From NCBI GenBank assembly GCA_029298735.1, contig JANSLP010000095.1, positions 36,308 through 100,307 on the forward strand: a stretch of DNA of 64,000 nucleotides. Direction: 5' to 3'. The stretch comes from Ophiostoma sp. CBS 140.51 (Eukaryota > Ascomycota > Sordariomycetes > Ophiostomatales > Ophiostomataceae). The notes beneath the pieces are model-generated. The model did not search any database. It was not told where the DNA came from and saw only the letters and a program-made list of their open reading frames with translations. Shown here one piece after another: positions 22,632 to 34,900 of the stretch (position 1 is its first letter; every line of letters begins with the position of its first letter). Position numbers and translations under genes: made by a program.

Positions 22632-23801
22632 TTATGCGAGAGTCAGGTACGGTGAGTATGAAGTGTTTTGTTTACTGTTATGGTGGGTCAGAGAGTCGGC
22701 AGGCAAAAACAGGTCCGAGGGGCCAATGCGCTGGGCAGAGGGAACGGCAAACAGCTGAGCGGCAACGGCGGACACGATGTTGCCGCTGGTGAAGCGGACC
22801 ATCTCCTCGGGCGCAGACGAGACAGAAGTGGCAGCGCTCTCGTTGTTCTCGTCACGGTAGGCCTCCCAGAAGATAGTGACGTCGCGCGGCTGCGACTGGC
22901 CCTCGAGCGGTGGCAGCTCACGGCCAGCAGCCTGGGGCGCATCGTTGACAACATCCTGCCAGGTGGAGACATTGACGCTGCCGCCCATGCCCTTGGGCAC
23001 CTCGTTCCAGTCCAAGTGGGCACTACCCTCGTCGACGACCCAGATCAGCTGGCGCAGGGCAGGATAGCTCTGGACGACAGTGTCAAAGGGGAAGCAGCCG
23101 GGGGCAGTGATGACGGTATCGGCGGCCGAGCGACGGAGCATAGACACCAGCACAGCGTCGTCCTTTTGGTCAAAGGGCAGCAGGATGGCGGTCATGTTGT
23201 AGAAGCTGCAAGCGAACAGACTGGCGAGGAACTCGACCGAGTTGGGCAGGTAGATGGCAACACGGGCACCGCCTTGGTCGAGGATATGCTGGCCAATGAG
23301 GTTGATCTGGCGCGTAATGTCCTCAAGCGAGGTCTCGACAACGCTGTCGGTGCCGTAGGAGGTCAGGATCTTGCCACGGGCGCCCACAGTCGGCTTGGGG
23401 ACCGCAGAGGCAGCAGCAGAAGCAGCCGCATGACCTGTGGGAGCCTCGGTCTCCGGAACGCCGCCGACGGCACGGCGCCAGATATCACGCAAATCGCCGT
23501 CACGGCCCTTGGCCCACTTGGACACGCCCGGGTCGCGCACATCGAGACCTGGGTTCAGCGGCATGCCGTGGGGAGCGCTACGTGAGCGGTAGACGGGCGA
23601 CTCGCCCTCTTGGCGCACAGGAGAGCCCTGGGCCTGGCGAGCCAAAAGCATCGGGTGAGTGTCGGGCTCGGTGCGAGTCGAAAGATGGTAGGTGACGATG
23701 CCGATGAGGAAGGTCACCAGGACGGTGGAGTAGACGTTCCACTGGCCGAAGAGACCGATGACGCCTTCGTCGAAGTGCCACATTGCGTTGTCGAAGCCCA
23801 T
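22632..23801 (-). CDS. AMP-binding (acyl-CoA-synthetase-like) protein, C-terminally truncated
   Basis: Single exon of 389 residues starting MGFDNAMWHFDEGVIGLFGQ (ATG at 23799-23801). A membrane span at about 21-40 is followed by a linker and then the N-terminal half of an adenylate-forming domain, recognisable from IYLPNSVEFLASLFACSFYN, SMLRRSAADTVITAPGCFPF and the adenylation-loop-like MVRFTSGNIVSAVAAQ. Homology-like sequence ends at about LFLPADSL, after which a short unrelated tail of about 18 residues runs to TAA at 22632-22634. I recall related proteins in filamentous ascomycetes as about 690 residues, so roughly 300 residues containing the later ATP-binding motifs and C-terminal subdomain are missing. 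No downstream exon is visible before the neighbouring gene 251 bp away. The product is probably catalytically inactive, although its promoter side looks undisturbed. Confidence 0.75.
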   Translation of the reverse strand: MGFDNAMWHFDEGVIGLFGQWNVYSTVLVTFLIGIVTYHLSTRTEPDTHPMLLARQAQGSPVRQEGESPVYRSRSAPHGMPLNPGLDVRDPGVSKWAKGRDGDLRDIWRRAVGGVPETEAPTGHAAASAAASAVPKPTVGARGKILTSYGTDSVVETSLEDITRQINLIGQHILDQGGARVAIYLPNSVEFLASLFACSFYNMTAILLPFDQKDDAVLVSMLRRSAADTVITAPGCFPFDTVVQSYPALRQLIWVVDEGSAHLDWNEVPKGMGGSVNVSTWQDVVNDAPQAAGRELPPLEGQSQPRDVTIFWEAYRDENNESAATSVSSAPEEMVRFTSGNIVSAVAAQLFAVPSAQRIGPSDLFLPADSLTHHNSKQNTSYSPYLTLA

Positions 23802-24863
23802 GGTGAGTAGTGGTTGTGAATGTGTTGTGGTGGTGATGTTCGGTTTCAGGTTCAATTTCCAGAAGAGAGGATTGGCTGCCTCCTAAACTATGGTCGTTCG
23901 TTCCTTCTCGTTCCGGAATCGCGACCGGATAGCAGAGGCTGGCTCGTTTGGGAAGGAGACAGGCTCTCACAAGAAAATAGAAAAACACAGGACAAGCACA
24001 GACAATCGTCGCTGGTGGCGTGTCTGGTCTCGTTATAGAAAAGGAAACAGAAAGAGAGAGGCCTCGACAGCTGGAGGGGAGGGGAAAAGAAGTACCCGTA
24101 GGGCGAAACCGACGTGCGAAACAACCAACAAGCACGCGAAGCCACAGCGAAGACACTCCGCTATATCCAGCCTCTTTATTTAAATCACTATCCACTGGAG
24201 TTCTGGAGAGAGGGGGGAAGGAGCTACAGGTGATGGATGGGGTTTCGCGGTGGGTATGGAAAACCAGGGAAACCCGGCAGGCGGGGGCGGCTTCCACAGG
24301 GAGCAAGGTGGGAGGGAACAAGGAAAGAACAACGGCCTTTCAGTGGATATTGGAGACGCAGGCGGCAGGAGCACAGCTGGCAGGTGCTTGCTTCGCTAGT
24401 GTGGCAGCGTGGCTTCCGTTTTGGTGCAGCTTGGGCCACAGGGGAGGGTGTGTTTGATCCGACCAATCACAGGCGCGGACTGGATTTTGCAGTGGCCTGG
24501 CTCCACGCAGAGACCATCGTTGCAACGCAAGGCCAAAATGCACGACGAGAGGTTTGAGAGGAATAAACAACAACAAACAAACACGACAAAGGCCCTTCGC
24601 ATCAGCAACGACACACGCCGACCGCACCGGCGCCGACGACAGGATACTAACCATAGCAGCAAACAGAAAAGTTTTGATTTGAGCATTTCTTTTCACAACA
24701 TTGCATTTGTTTCACGCGCATTTCATTACTCATCGACCACTCGACTTCCCTTCCATTTGCATTATTTTCACGACGACGACGACAGCCACGAGCGACCAGA
24801 GGAGAGAAGGAGACTGAGAGAGAGAGAAACGAGAAGAAAGAGACGAAGAATCACACACACATA
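23802..24863. other. Divergent spacer between the AMP-binding and POM34 genes
   Basis: No gene is seen. A CCAAT box (CCAATCA) is at 24463-24469. The last 150 bases before POM34 are purine-rich, which is unusual beside the pyrimidine-rich leaders elsewhere in the window. Confidence 0.5.
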
Positions 24864-25877
24864 ATGGCTTTCCGGGCGGTGGCACCGCGCCCGGCAGGGA
24901 TGCAGACGCCGCAGCGACAGGTGGTGGGCGTAAAGCCGGCTTTGGTTACGTCTTCAGGAGGAGCAGCAAGGGGCACGCCGTCCAAGGCTGCGCCCTCGAC
25001 ACCGACCGTGACGGACAGCCCAGGCAACTGGCGGCATCCGCGCATGGATGAGATCACTCGGCGGCGGGCGGCCACAGTGTTCACCGAGACCAACCTCAAG
25101 ACGTTTGTCTACAACATCTTGGCGCTGGTTGCGGTCTACCTGTTGGGCCACGCATCCGGTGTGCCATTTACGCAGCTGCGGAGATTGTACGTTTCCTGCG
25201 TCTGACTCATGTTTGTTCATCCCAACTAACCTTTCAGTGGCCACTCGATCATCCCTCAACAGTACAGCAGCATGTTGGCGACGGTCATCAACACGGTGCT
25301 CGTTCTCAACATGGTGCGCTCGCTGCTGCCGCTTTTCCGCAAGCCCGACACTTTGTCCGACATCCCATTAACGCCCAGCCAGCGCAAGCTGCTGGGTCTG
25401 CCGACCCTCAAGTCGTCGGCCACGCCCAATGCCGTGTACACGACGCCGCCGCGTTACACACGCACACCCTCTGTTTCTGGCTCGGCTGCGAGCATTGCAG
25501 CTGCCACGCACGGCAGCGGCAACAGCACTGAGGCCAGCTTTAGCAAGAGCTTCACTGGCTCGCCCATCTCAGGCAGCCCGCTGTTCCCCAAGACACGGCC
25601 CGCTAACAGCGGAGTCTCCAGCGGCAGCCGTCCTGGCTCGCCATTCTCGCCCACCAGCCCGTTCCAGACCGCACGTAAGGCGTCCTTCGGTTCCCCGGGC
25701 ACGCTTGGCGGCTCTACGGGTGCTGCACCGAATGCTGGCTCCCTCTTTTCGGACTCGACAATGTCCAGCTTACCTGGCACGCCGAGCCCGACCGGCAAGC
25801 GGCTCAGCATGGGGCTGAACAACAAGTGGCTGTACGAGAAGGGACGGCGGAGTTCGAGCGGTACACGGTTGTACTAG
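24864..25877 (+). CDS. POM34: Nuclear pore membrane protein Pom34
   Basis: Integral membrane nucleoporin that helps anchor the pore complex through Pom152 and Ndc1. Exons 24864-25186 and 25238-25877 give 320 residues; the 51-nt intron begins GTACGT and ends TTTCAG, with CTAAC before it. Two membrane spans lie close together at about residues 81-98 (FVYNILALVAVYLLGHASG) and 119-141 (SMLATVINTVLVLNMVRSLL), with a short loop between them, the family layout. Both tails would face the nucleus/cytoplasm. The segment PLTPSQRKLLGLP, shortly after the second span, is the conserved Pom34 signature I recognise. The rest of the C-terminus is disordered and rich in Ser, Gly and Pro with SP sites, suggesting phosphorylation. 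The weakest point is that Pom34 sequences diverge quickly. Confidence 0.82.
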
Positions 25878-26607
25878 TGTTTACGAGGAGAGGGAGAGAA
25901 TGAAGGTCACTGAATGAGAGAGGAAGTGACGAAAGAGACGAAGTAAAATCGCACGTTTGGCTGTCGTTTGATGCAAAAGAGGGAGGCCGAAAACTGCGCC
26001 TTCGCGACGGGACACGATGATACCCCGGTAATGCGGTTTGTAACACATGTTGAATTGTGCAATGTACGAATAGAGGCATAATAGGTAGAGTTGATTTGAA
26101 TAATGCGAGCGTTTGTGAGCGTAACTACTTTGTCAATATTCTTTTACCTTGAAGCTACTGTGAGCTGTGACATGCTAGAGACCGCCTAAAATATAGCGGT
26201 AGATTCTCACCTCCAGCGCCCACCAAGCGCTAAGGTCTTGACAAAGCCACTTAAATACGTATCTTCCAGGCCCGAGCACCTTCCTAGTCTTGTGACGTAG
26301 CGCGGCGTTCCCAAAGCGGCAGCAACCAAACGAGCAAAGTGTACTCAGTTAAGTGTAATCATCCACAACGGAAGGTGCCCTCCACCGTCCACGACGCCTT
26401 CTTGGCCTTCCTGCTGTTTGCTGTCAACTGCACTCTCCGCACTTCATCAGCTCCTGATCATCATCGACGGAACCCCCACTGCATCAGGAGCAGTACATCA
26501 CTGCCCATCGATTCCGCATTCCATCTCGACCGCATCCTTGCTCTCCACAGACAACTCGGTGCATCCTTGTCGACTGTCCCAATCCCCCCTCCTTCCCTGC
26601 CGCCACC
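25878..26607. other. Spacer between POM34 and HID1
   Basis: No gene. The left half is the POM34 3' region, and the right 250 bases are the pyrimidine-rich promoter and leader of HID1. Confidence 0.55.
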
Positions 26608-29570
26608 ATGGGCGCCAGCGATTCGAAGCTCGTCTTCAAGAAAGGTATCTTCCGTCTTTCAGAGGAACGCAACATCCGCGCCGACGATCCTTATTGGACT
26701 TCCTTCTGGGAGCTGCCTGAGTCGCCCGAAGATGTGTTCAGCCTCTTCTCGCCCGCCGACATCCGCCGGACCCGCGATACCGCCCTCGAGAACCTCGAAA
26801 CACTGTTACTAGCCGTCACATCTCGCCTCTTTTTCCTACGGCAACACCCGGCATTTCCGGACCAGGATATCGCCCCAGAGTGCGATCTCCTCAACTGCGT
26901 GCGTGTCCTGACACGTGTGCTGCCCTACATCTACGAGCGCGACTCGCTGCACGCCTGGGAAGAGCGTTTATTCTGGACTGTGCGGCGGAAACGACGGTCG
27001 AGATCGACTGCGTCATCGGGTGAGGTGCTCTTTGACGAAGCTGAAACTGAGGCCGGTGGCCAGGATGGTGATGATGAATCGACGCCGCAGGACGGCTTCG
27101 AGGATGCCAAACCTCTGGCCGAGGAGCTCATTGACACTCTGATTGATCTGCTCTTCTTCTCCGGCTTCACCGTCGCCCGCCAGCCGCTGGGCAAGCCACG
27201 CGTCAGCTATACTATCTGGCAGAGCGGCGTCGGCTGCAACACGACGCCGCCGACGACCAAGGAGTCGGAGAGTAATCGCTGCGAGATTCTGCGTCTGCTG
27301 TTGACGCTCACGAGCTCCAGTCTGTATCGGCCAGCAGGTGCTCTGCCGGCTCATGGTGTGCGGTCTTTGACGTACATCTGCACATGTCCCGACAAGCAGG
27401 TCGTTCTCTCTGTCCTGTGCTCACTGTTGAATACAGTATGTTCACCTCCCCCCTTTCTAGCTATTATATTCTTCTTTCTGACCATTCCCAGACCGTCAAG
27501 TACAACCCTGCTAGCTGGCGTGTGCCGTATAACACTCTCGTCTTCAAGGACCCCAAGCAGATCCTTGTCACCTACAGCCTGCATTTCCTCTTGGCCGTGC
27601 TGTTGTATCCCATCCCACCGGACTCGGTGACGGGTTCTGTCTCTAAAAATTACTACCGCCACTTCCTCGGCCGCCTGCACCGCCCGACAGATTTTCAGTT
27701 CATCGTCGACGGCATGACCCGCATCCTAAACCAGCCGCTGCAGGCCACTACATCCTATATCCCCGGCACGCAGTCGTCTGTCAAGTTTGCACCTGAGATC
27801 ATCATGCTCTTCTGGGAGATCACCCAGTGCAACAAACGCTTCCGGTCTTTTATTATTGACACCCAGCGCGCCCACGACTTTGTGATTCTCATCCTCTTCT
27901 ACGCCCTCGAGTGCAAGAACGACAACACACGACAGGGCGTTGTCCGCATGTGCGCCTTCTTGCTGCAGACTCTAAGTGTCGAGAAGAACTTTGGTATCAA
28001 TTTGAACAAGACGTTTGATGCACAAGACACTCTGCCGCCGGCGATCCGCATCCAAAACTTCCGCGGCACCTATGCCGACTTCCTCATCCAGTCCATATAC
28101 AGTCTTATCACGACGAGCCAGAGCCGCCTAACGGCCATCTACCCGGCTCTGTTGGCCGTCATCAACAACATTGCCGCTTATGTTGAGGGCCTCAGTGCTC
28201 GGACAAGCTCGCGTCTGATCCAGCTATTCAGCTCCATGTCGTCTCCGTCATTCCTCCTCGCCAATGACACCAACCATAACCTACTGTGCTCTCTGCTCGA
28301 GGCCCTCAATGCCACCATCGAGCACCAATATTCAAGTACGTACACTGCGGTGAGCGGAATTTAATCTTGTGTTATGAGTTACTAACGTCGTGCAGAAAAC
28401 CCCCAGCTTGTCTACACTATCGTCCGGAATCGGAAGCGTTTTGAAGCACTCCGCAATCTAACACTAGACAGCGGTCGGGAAGAGATTGAGCGCCGCATGC
28501 AGCGTCGTAAGGACTCGGGTGCTGCCGGTGACGACTCTAACGAATTTGCCTCGAGACGTAGTTCTGTAGATAGCTTGCGGAGCCCTACTACCTCACATCA
28601 CCACGGCCAGCAGCAGACACGGAACTCTCAACTGGGCGACGTGGCCGAGGACGATGCCTTTGCGATTGGCGACGATGATGACGAAGAAGATAGCGACGAT
28701 GAGCCCCGTCCAACGCCATCGCAGTCCAGTCTTAGTGATAACCCGTCCCGTGCGTCGTCAGTTGTCTCTGTCGAGGACGCCGTGCCGACTCAGATGCGCG
28801 GCATGTCCGAGAAGGCACGTGGCAAAATGCCTGCCGGCGCTGGTCCCTTCAACTTCTCACGGCAGAATAGCACCACAAGCCTGGGCAGCGGCTCGGCGCA
28901 TGGTGGTTTGGCAGGTAGTGGTAGCAGCGACAACCTGGCCGGTAGTGGCCGCTTCGATGGTCCGGGTGGCGGCTCTGGTAGTTCTGGTGGTCTGGGAGGC
29001 AACGGTTTCGAGCCGACAGTCCAGTGGATCGACAGCTGGCTTCCCGAACTGCCCCTGCATACCATCCTAGCCGTGATCCAGCAGATCTCAGCCCTGATTC
29101 CGCGGGACGAGCTGACTGTCGACTACCCCTCGCCCGACACGCTGCAGCGTATCCAGGATGTGCACCTGGCCGGTATCGAGCCGTCAACGATCCGCGTACA
29201 CTCGTTTGAGTGGTCGGCCCTTGCTCTAGGCTGGTACGAGTCAATGCTCTGGAGCTTTATTTTCAGCAGCGAGATGCAGGTCGCCAAGGGCACTGTTGTC
29301 GGCGTGTGGAACAGCACCGCCATCAAGCTGTTCCGTGTCCAGGAAGCGGCAGCACAGGGTCCGTCGCTGACATCGCCTCGCGGCGCAGTCGATGCCGTGG
29401 GTAGCAACATTGTGTCGCGGATCGGCCAGATCAATTTGCGCGGCAACAACCCGGCCGGTGTGGCCCTGGGACCGGTCACTGGTGGTGCAGGCGGCGCAGT
29501 AGGAGGTGCTGCAAATAGTGCTGGTGGCACCAGTCCAGGAGGAGGAAATCCACCAACACCGAATGCTTGA
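26608..29570 (+). CDS. HID1: HID1-family Golgi/secretory trafficking protein
   Basis: Member of the HID1 family (human HID1, fission yeast Ftp105), peripheral proteins of medial- and trans-Golgi membranes involved in protein sorting. Exons 26608-27435, 27492-28335 and 28396-29570 give 948 residues, with GTATGT...CCCAG and GTACGT...GCAG introns. The N-terminus MGASDSKLVFKKGIF carries Gly2 with a Ser/Lys context fit for N-myristoylation and closely follows the family start. Later conserved features are the WTSFW segment, NCVRVLTRVLPYIYERD, a Trp-rich loop and the YNPASWRVPYN segment just after intron 1. A low-complexity acidic and Ser/Gly-rich insertion spans about residues 590-760, with the conserved region resuming at WIDSWLPELPLHTILAVIQQ. 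The C-terminal tail is Gly/Ala-rich. It is the second gene in a run of six on the plus strand. Confidence 0.9.
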
Positions 29571-30157
29571 TTGTTTTACTTGTTTTACGGAGTATGGTTT
29601 TTTGTCTGCTTTAACATTCGTCATTGTTTCGGAGTTTATGTTTTCTTTTTTGACTATTTTATTCTTTCGTTTACGATTCAACGTTCATATTTCAGAGTAA
29701 CTCCCAAGAGAGATCAGGGCCAACAGTTGCAATAGCCAGTTTCAATACATTTTACTCACCTAACCTTTTATGTGAACGTCTATGGTCTCTGAGCTGTCGC
29801 GAGTAGCTGGTGATTGACGCTAGCCTGGTTTGGTAATATGTTCCTGCGGCACGAAATAAAAGTGGGTCTGGAGCTCACGGCGCGCGAACCTAAAGGTGTT
29901 CGTTCCATAAAGACACGGCTCACTCCAGAAAGACACTCCTCATCGAACACGATTCATCTCGCGCAACGACAACGACGTAGACCGATCCGACACAACACGG
30001 CTACTATATAACGTGGAGGACATTACAGCGACGATCTACGACCAAGACTATAGCTGAGTGTGGTCCGCGGTCACCAGCTGCGCGACCTCGTCTCGACTTT
30101 TCTCCTTAACCCCCTTGTCGCAACATCTCGATCCTTCGATTGTATCCCCTCCTCAAG
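29571..30157. other. Spacer between HID1 and SPC3
   Basis: No gene. The motif TACGGAGTA lies at 29586-29594, just after the HID1 stop. The rest is presumed terminator of HID1 and promoter of SPC3. Confidence 0.55.
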
Positions 30158-31037
30158 ATGCATTCCTCCGTCGTCCGCCTTCAGAATGTCTTTGGCTTCT
30201 TCACGACCGTAGTGACCGTCATTGCCGTTCTGATCGCCGCCACAGACCTGCTGCATGCGCGCACACCAAGTGCGACCATTCGGCCAGCCGGTCTGCAAGT
30301 GTATGCACTCCATCCCTGGACCATCATTTTGACAGTTCATCTCTAACGACAGCACAGAGTCCGTGGCCGCCCGCACTACTACAGCAAGAAGAAGGAGGAG
30401 TATGCCGTCGTGCGCTTCCACCTGGACGCCGACCTGTCGTCTCTTTTCACGTGGAACACGAAGCAGGTCTTTGTCTACGTTACGGCCGAATGGGGCGAAG
30501 AGCACGCCAACGCCACCGAGGCCACCAACACGGCCGTCATCTGGGACAAGATTATCACGAGCCCCAGCTCCGACTACCTGGCCAACATTGGTCCCGTCGC
30601 GATGCGCAAACTGCGCAAGAGTTCCGAGGGCAAGAGCATCGACCCGAGTCGGTAAGTCCCTGGTGCTCTATTCGAATAGTACATCTCCCCCGTTCCAGTC
30701 ACTCACTAACACCGTCAGCGGCATCCTCCACCTCAAGAACCAGAAGCCAAAGTACCAGATCACACACCCCAGCGGCAAGATCGCCGAGACCGAGGACCTG
30801 CGCCTGCGCGTGCACTACAACGTCCAGCCGTGGGTCGGCATGCTCTCGTGGAACCAGCACAGTGGCGACGGCAGCATCTTCAGCTGGCTCCTCCCGCAGC
30901 GCGGCGGCGCTGGTTCGCCGCTGTGGCAGCCGCTGGCCGGTGGCGAGAGCAAGCCGTTTGAACTGCCGGCTGTCGGCGGCAGTGGCAGCGCCAGCAAGAA
31001 GGCCAAGGAGGCCAAGGCGGCCGAGGGTTCGGCGTAG
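30158..31037 (+). CDS. SPC3: Signal peptidase complex subunit 3
   Basis: Essential subunit of the ER signal peptidase (SPC22/23 family), a single-pass protein with a lumenal domain that supports the catalytic Sec11 subunit. Exons 30158-30300, 30358-30651 and 30719-31037 give 251 residues; introns start GTATGC and GTAAGT and end CACAG and GTCAG. The start MHSSVVRLQNVFGFFTTVVT leads into a membrane span at about 10-32. The lumenal part contains KKEEYAVVRFHLDADLSSLF, then FTWNTKQVFVYVTAEW and the VIWDKIITSPSSD segment, all typical of the family. The conserved region ends around VHYNVQPWVGMLSW. The terminal 60 residues are Gly/Ser/Lys-rich and longer than in yeast. The ATG chosen is the first in frame and gives the expected short cytosolic tail. 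Confidence 0.93.
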
Positions 31038-31917
31038 ACGAGGACCTACCGGGTGTGCCTTCTCCGTCATATTTGAGCGGTTGTAAAGCGTTATATTATC
31101 TGGTTTTAGACTTGTAAAAAATAAAGACTTCTATCCTTTCATCCAAAGGTGTGTCAACATATGTACCAGAAATACACGGTTACCATCTCTTGGTCCGTAA
31201 ATAGTCGTACTACTGTAATTACCCGTCAAACAATCTGTAGAATATTCAAGTGAAACGCACATATTTCGATGTCCAGGTCGAGATCGTTCAAGTCTGTCGA
31301 GATTGTCAACTCGAGATATCTCGCCTGAACCTGGACAGCCCTGCGCCAAGTGATAGCTTTGAGGGGCGAGTTTTAGGGACAACTTACAGTTGCTTCAGGG
31401 GTCCAGAAGCGTCTCGGCACCTCCAGGTCCCCACTATATCTGCACACCACTGACGGCCGCTCGTTTTTCCGGAACCGGCCTAACCCCGCTACTGTGCTTT
31501 GTTGCTCTGCCACTGGGTCTTCTCCATATGACTAGCACGGCAGGGGCGAGCCGCAGCACCTGCCTGCCTGGCGCCGCATCATAGTGAATTGTTGCTGCAT
31601 CTGGATTTTCCTTGTTTGCGCTGCATCGCCAAACACAGGCCGAGCTTCCTCCTTCATACTTTTACCTCCTTCCTCTCCTCCCTTCCGACCTCCCCCCTCC
31701 ACCTCTTTTCTCCGCATCCCGCATCCTGCATCCCGCGCTGCTTTGCTTCAGCATCTCTCTCAACGGTCCAGGCGACCAACCTTATCCCAAACGCAGAACC
31801 GACGACGCGCAGATTTGTGACTGAGACTTGACATTCTGTTGTCTCCGTCCCCTCCGTCTTCCTTCTCCGTTTCTCTCCTTCCCACCTCTCAACCCCTCAA
31901 CCCCTCAAACAGAAATC
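31038..31917. other. Spacer between SPC3 and XRN1
   Basis: No gene. The final 280 bases before XRN1 are strongly pyrimidine-rich, as in a fungal promoter and leader. The XRN1 frame is open upstream to 31828 but holds no in-frame ATG before 31918. Confidence 0.55.
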
Positions 31918-34900
31918 ATGGGTGTCCCCAAATTCTTCCGCTGGCTCTCGGAGCGGTATCCGGCCATCTCACAGCTGATTGCCGAGAACCGCATCCCCGA
32001 GTTCGACTGCCTCTACCTCGACATGAACGGCATCATCCACAACTGCACGCATAGCGACTCCGATGACGCCCTGACCCGCATGAGCGAAGAAGAAATGTTT
32101 ATACGCATCTTTAATTACATAGAGCACTTGTTTGGCAAAATCAAACCCAAACAGATGTTTTTTATGGCCATTGACGGCGTTGCCCCTCGCGCAAAGATGA
32201 ACCAGCAGCGTTCGCGTCGTTTCCGAACGGCCCTCGACGCCGAGAACATGCGCAAAAAGGCCATTGCCGAGGGTGTGCAGATGCCTGCCGAAGAGCCCTT
32301 TGACAGCAATTGCATCACTCCCGGCACCGGCTTCATGGCCAAGCTGTCGACGCAGCTCAAGTACTTTGTCAACAAGAAGGTCAGTGAGGACAAGGAGTGG
32401 CAGCAGTGCAAGGTCGTGCTTTCGGGCCACGACGTCCCCGGTGAGGGTGAGCACAAGATCATGGAGTACATCCGCAACGCCAAGGCGCAAAAGGACTACA
32501 ACCACAACATGCGTCACTGTCTGTACGGTCTTGACGCCGATCTGATCATGCTGGGTCTGCTGAGCCACGACCCCCATTTCTGCCTCCTCCGTGAGGAGGT
32601 CACCTTTGGCCGCCAGAGCAAGGCCAAGTCCAAGGAGCTGGAGCACCAGAACTTTTATCTGATGCATCTCTGCATTGTTCGCGAATACCTCGGGCTCGAA
32701 TTTCAGGAGCTCAAGGAAGAGGGGCTCATGAAGTTCCCCTTCAATTTGGAGCGTATCATTGACGACTTCATTCTCATGGCATTCTTTGTCGGAAACGACT
32801 TTTTGCCCAACCTGCCGCGCCTCCACATCAACGAGGGCGCGCTGGCGACCATGTTCACACTGTATAAGCGCGTGCTGCCGCAGTGTGAGGGCTACATCAA
32901 CGAGGGCGGCCAGGTCAACGTCGAGCGCCTCGGCAAGCTGCTCGCGGAGCTCTCTAAGGAGGAGTTCCGCTTTTTCGAGCACGAAATCGAGGGCGAGAAG
33001 TGGTTCCAGGCTAAGTTGATGAGCCATGCACCGACTGGCGAGGGTCTCACGATTGCCGTCGACAAGAAGAAGAAGGGCGGCCGCAACAACAAGAGCGGCA
33101 ACGGTACGCCCAACAGCAGCAACACCAACAGCTTTGCTCCCACCCCGACCCCTCAGTCCGCCGCCGCCGCAGCTGCTGCTGCCAACAAGGGCAAGCTCCA
33201 GCTGTCCAACTTCCAGAAGGAGCTCTGGAAGTCCAAGATCCGCAAGTTTGTCAGCAAGCCGACTGCCACGCCGCTGGATCTGGGCTCTGACCTCAAGGCG
33301 GACGACCGCAAGTTCGTCCAGGATCTCGCCGACAGTCTGAGAATTGACTGGCGGACGGACGAGGACGGCGATGGCGGTCGCCGCCTGATCCTTTCTTTCC
33401 CCGCAGACCGTGTGGCTGCCGCTGAGAAGAAGGGCCAGGATGAGGATGACGAGGAAGAGGAAGAGGCGCAGCTGGCTCTTTTCCGCGTCATGAAGAAGTA
33501 CGACACGGCCGACGTCGTTGACGTCTTTGCCGGCGAGAGCGCCGAGGCTCTCAACAAGCTGTACATGCTCAAGTTCCAGCAGTGGAAGGATGCCTACTAC
33601 AAGGACAAGTTCCACTGGTCTGACTCAGAGCTGAGCGACGAGACTCGCAAGCTGTGCGAGAACTACGTCCAGGGCCTGCAATGGGTCCTCTTCTACTACT
33701 ACCGAGGCATTGCCTCGTGGCCGTGGTTCTACCAATATCACTACTCGCCCCTGATCTCTGATGTGATCAAGGGACTGGGCGCCGACCTCAATTTCAAGCT
33801 CGGCCAGCCCTTCCGCCCCTTTGAGCAGCTCATGGGTGTGCTGCCCGACCGCAGTAAGAACATTGTGCCCACGGTCTACTGGGGCCTGATGACGGACGAG
33901 ACCTCGCCCATCATCGACTTCTACCCGCGCGACTTTGAGCTCGACATGAACGGCAAGAAGATGGAGTGGGAGGCCGTCGTCAAGATCCCATTCATTGACG
34001 AGAAACGTCTGCTGGACGCCATGGCGCCCAAGAACGAGCTTCTTTCAGAGGACGAAAAGGCCCGCAACGAGTTTGGCGTGCCCATCGAGTTCGCCTTCCA
34101 GGGCGACACCGACTTCGTCTACCCATCCCCTCTGACGGGCATCTTCCCGGACATTGCGCACTGTCGCTGCGTCATGAACATCTTTGACCTTCCTCCCACA
34201 GAGGGTCTCGAGTACTTGCACGATCTGACGGACGGCGCGCTGCTCAACGCGTCGGCCCTCGCAGGCTTCCCCAGTCTGCACACGCTGCCGTACCATGCGG
34301 CGCTCGGCTTTCATGGTGTTAATGTCTTCCAGCAGGACAGCCGCAACGCCAGCATGGTCGTTACCCTGTCTGACTCAGAAGCGCGCACGAACGTGGAGGC
34401 CGCCAAGCGCAAGCTCGGCCAGCGCTGCCACGTCGGCTACCCCTTCCTGCAGGAGGCCAAGGTAGTGCGCGTGTCGGATGAGCTCTTCAGCTACACTCTC
34501 GATGACAACAACAACGTGGTGCAGACGCCGCACGGCGGCCGTGAGGGTGACCGCTGGTCGTCCAAGGCGCGCGGCATCGAGGAGTTCTACAGCAAGCGCT
34601 TGGCCATCCTGACCGGCACAGTCGAGTCGCTTGTGCACGTACACATGCTCAAGGGCCTCATCAAAACGGACGACGGCGCCACCATCAAGGAGTACGCCGA
34701 GGTGCCTTCCATGGAGACCGATTTCGCCACGCAGGTGATTGTCGACGCGGTGGTCAATGAGGACGAACGCTTTATCGAGCGCGCCGCCGTGCCCATCGCT
34801 GAGGAGTTCCCTCTCGGCTCACACGCCTTCTACCTCGGTGACTACTCCTATGGTCGTCCCCTGGGTGTCATTGGCCACAAGGGTAACCGCATGGATGTCA

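Noticed and set aside
31969..33615. 548-codon open frame on the minus strand
   Set aside because: It lies wholly antisense to the highly conserved XRN1 N-terminal half and has Leu/Val-rich composition typical of the reverse strand of biased coding DNA.
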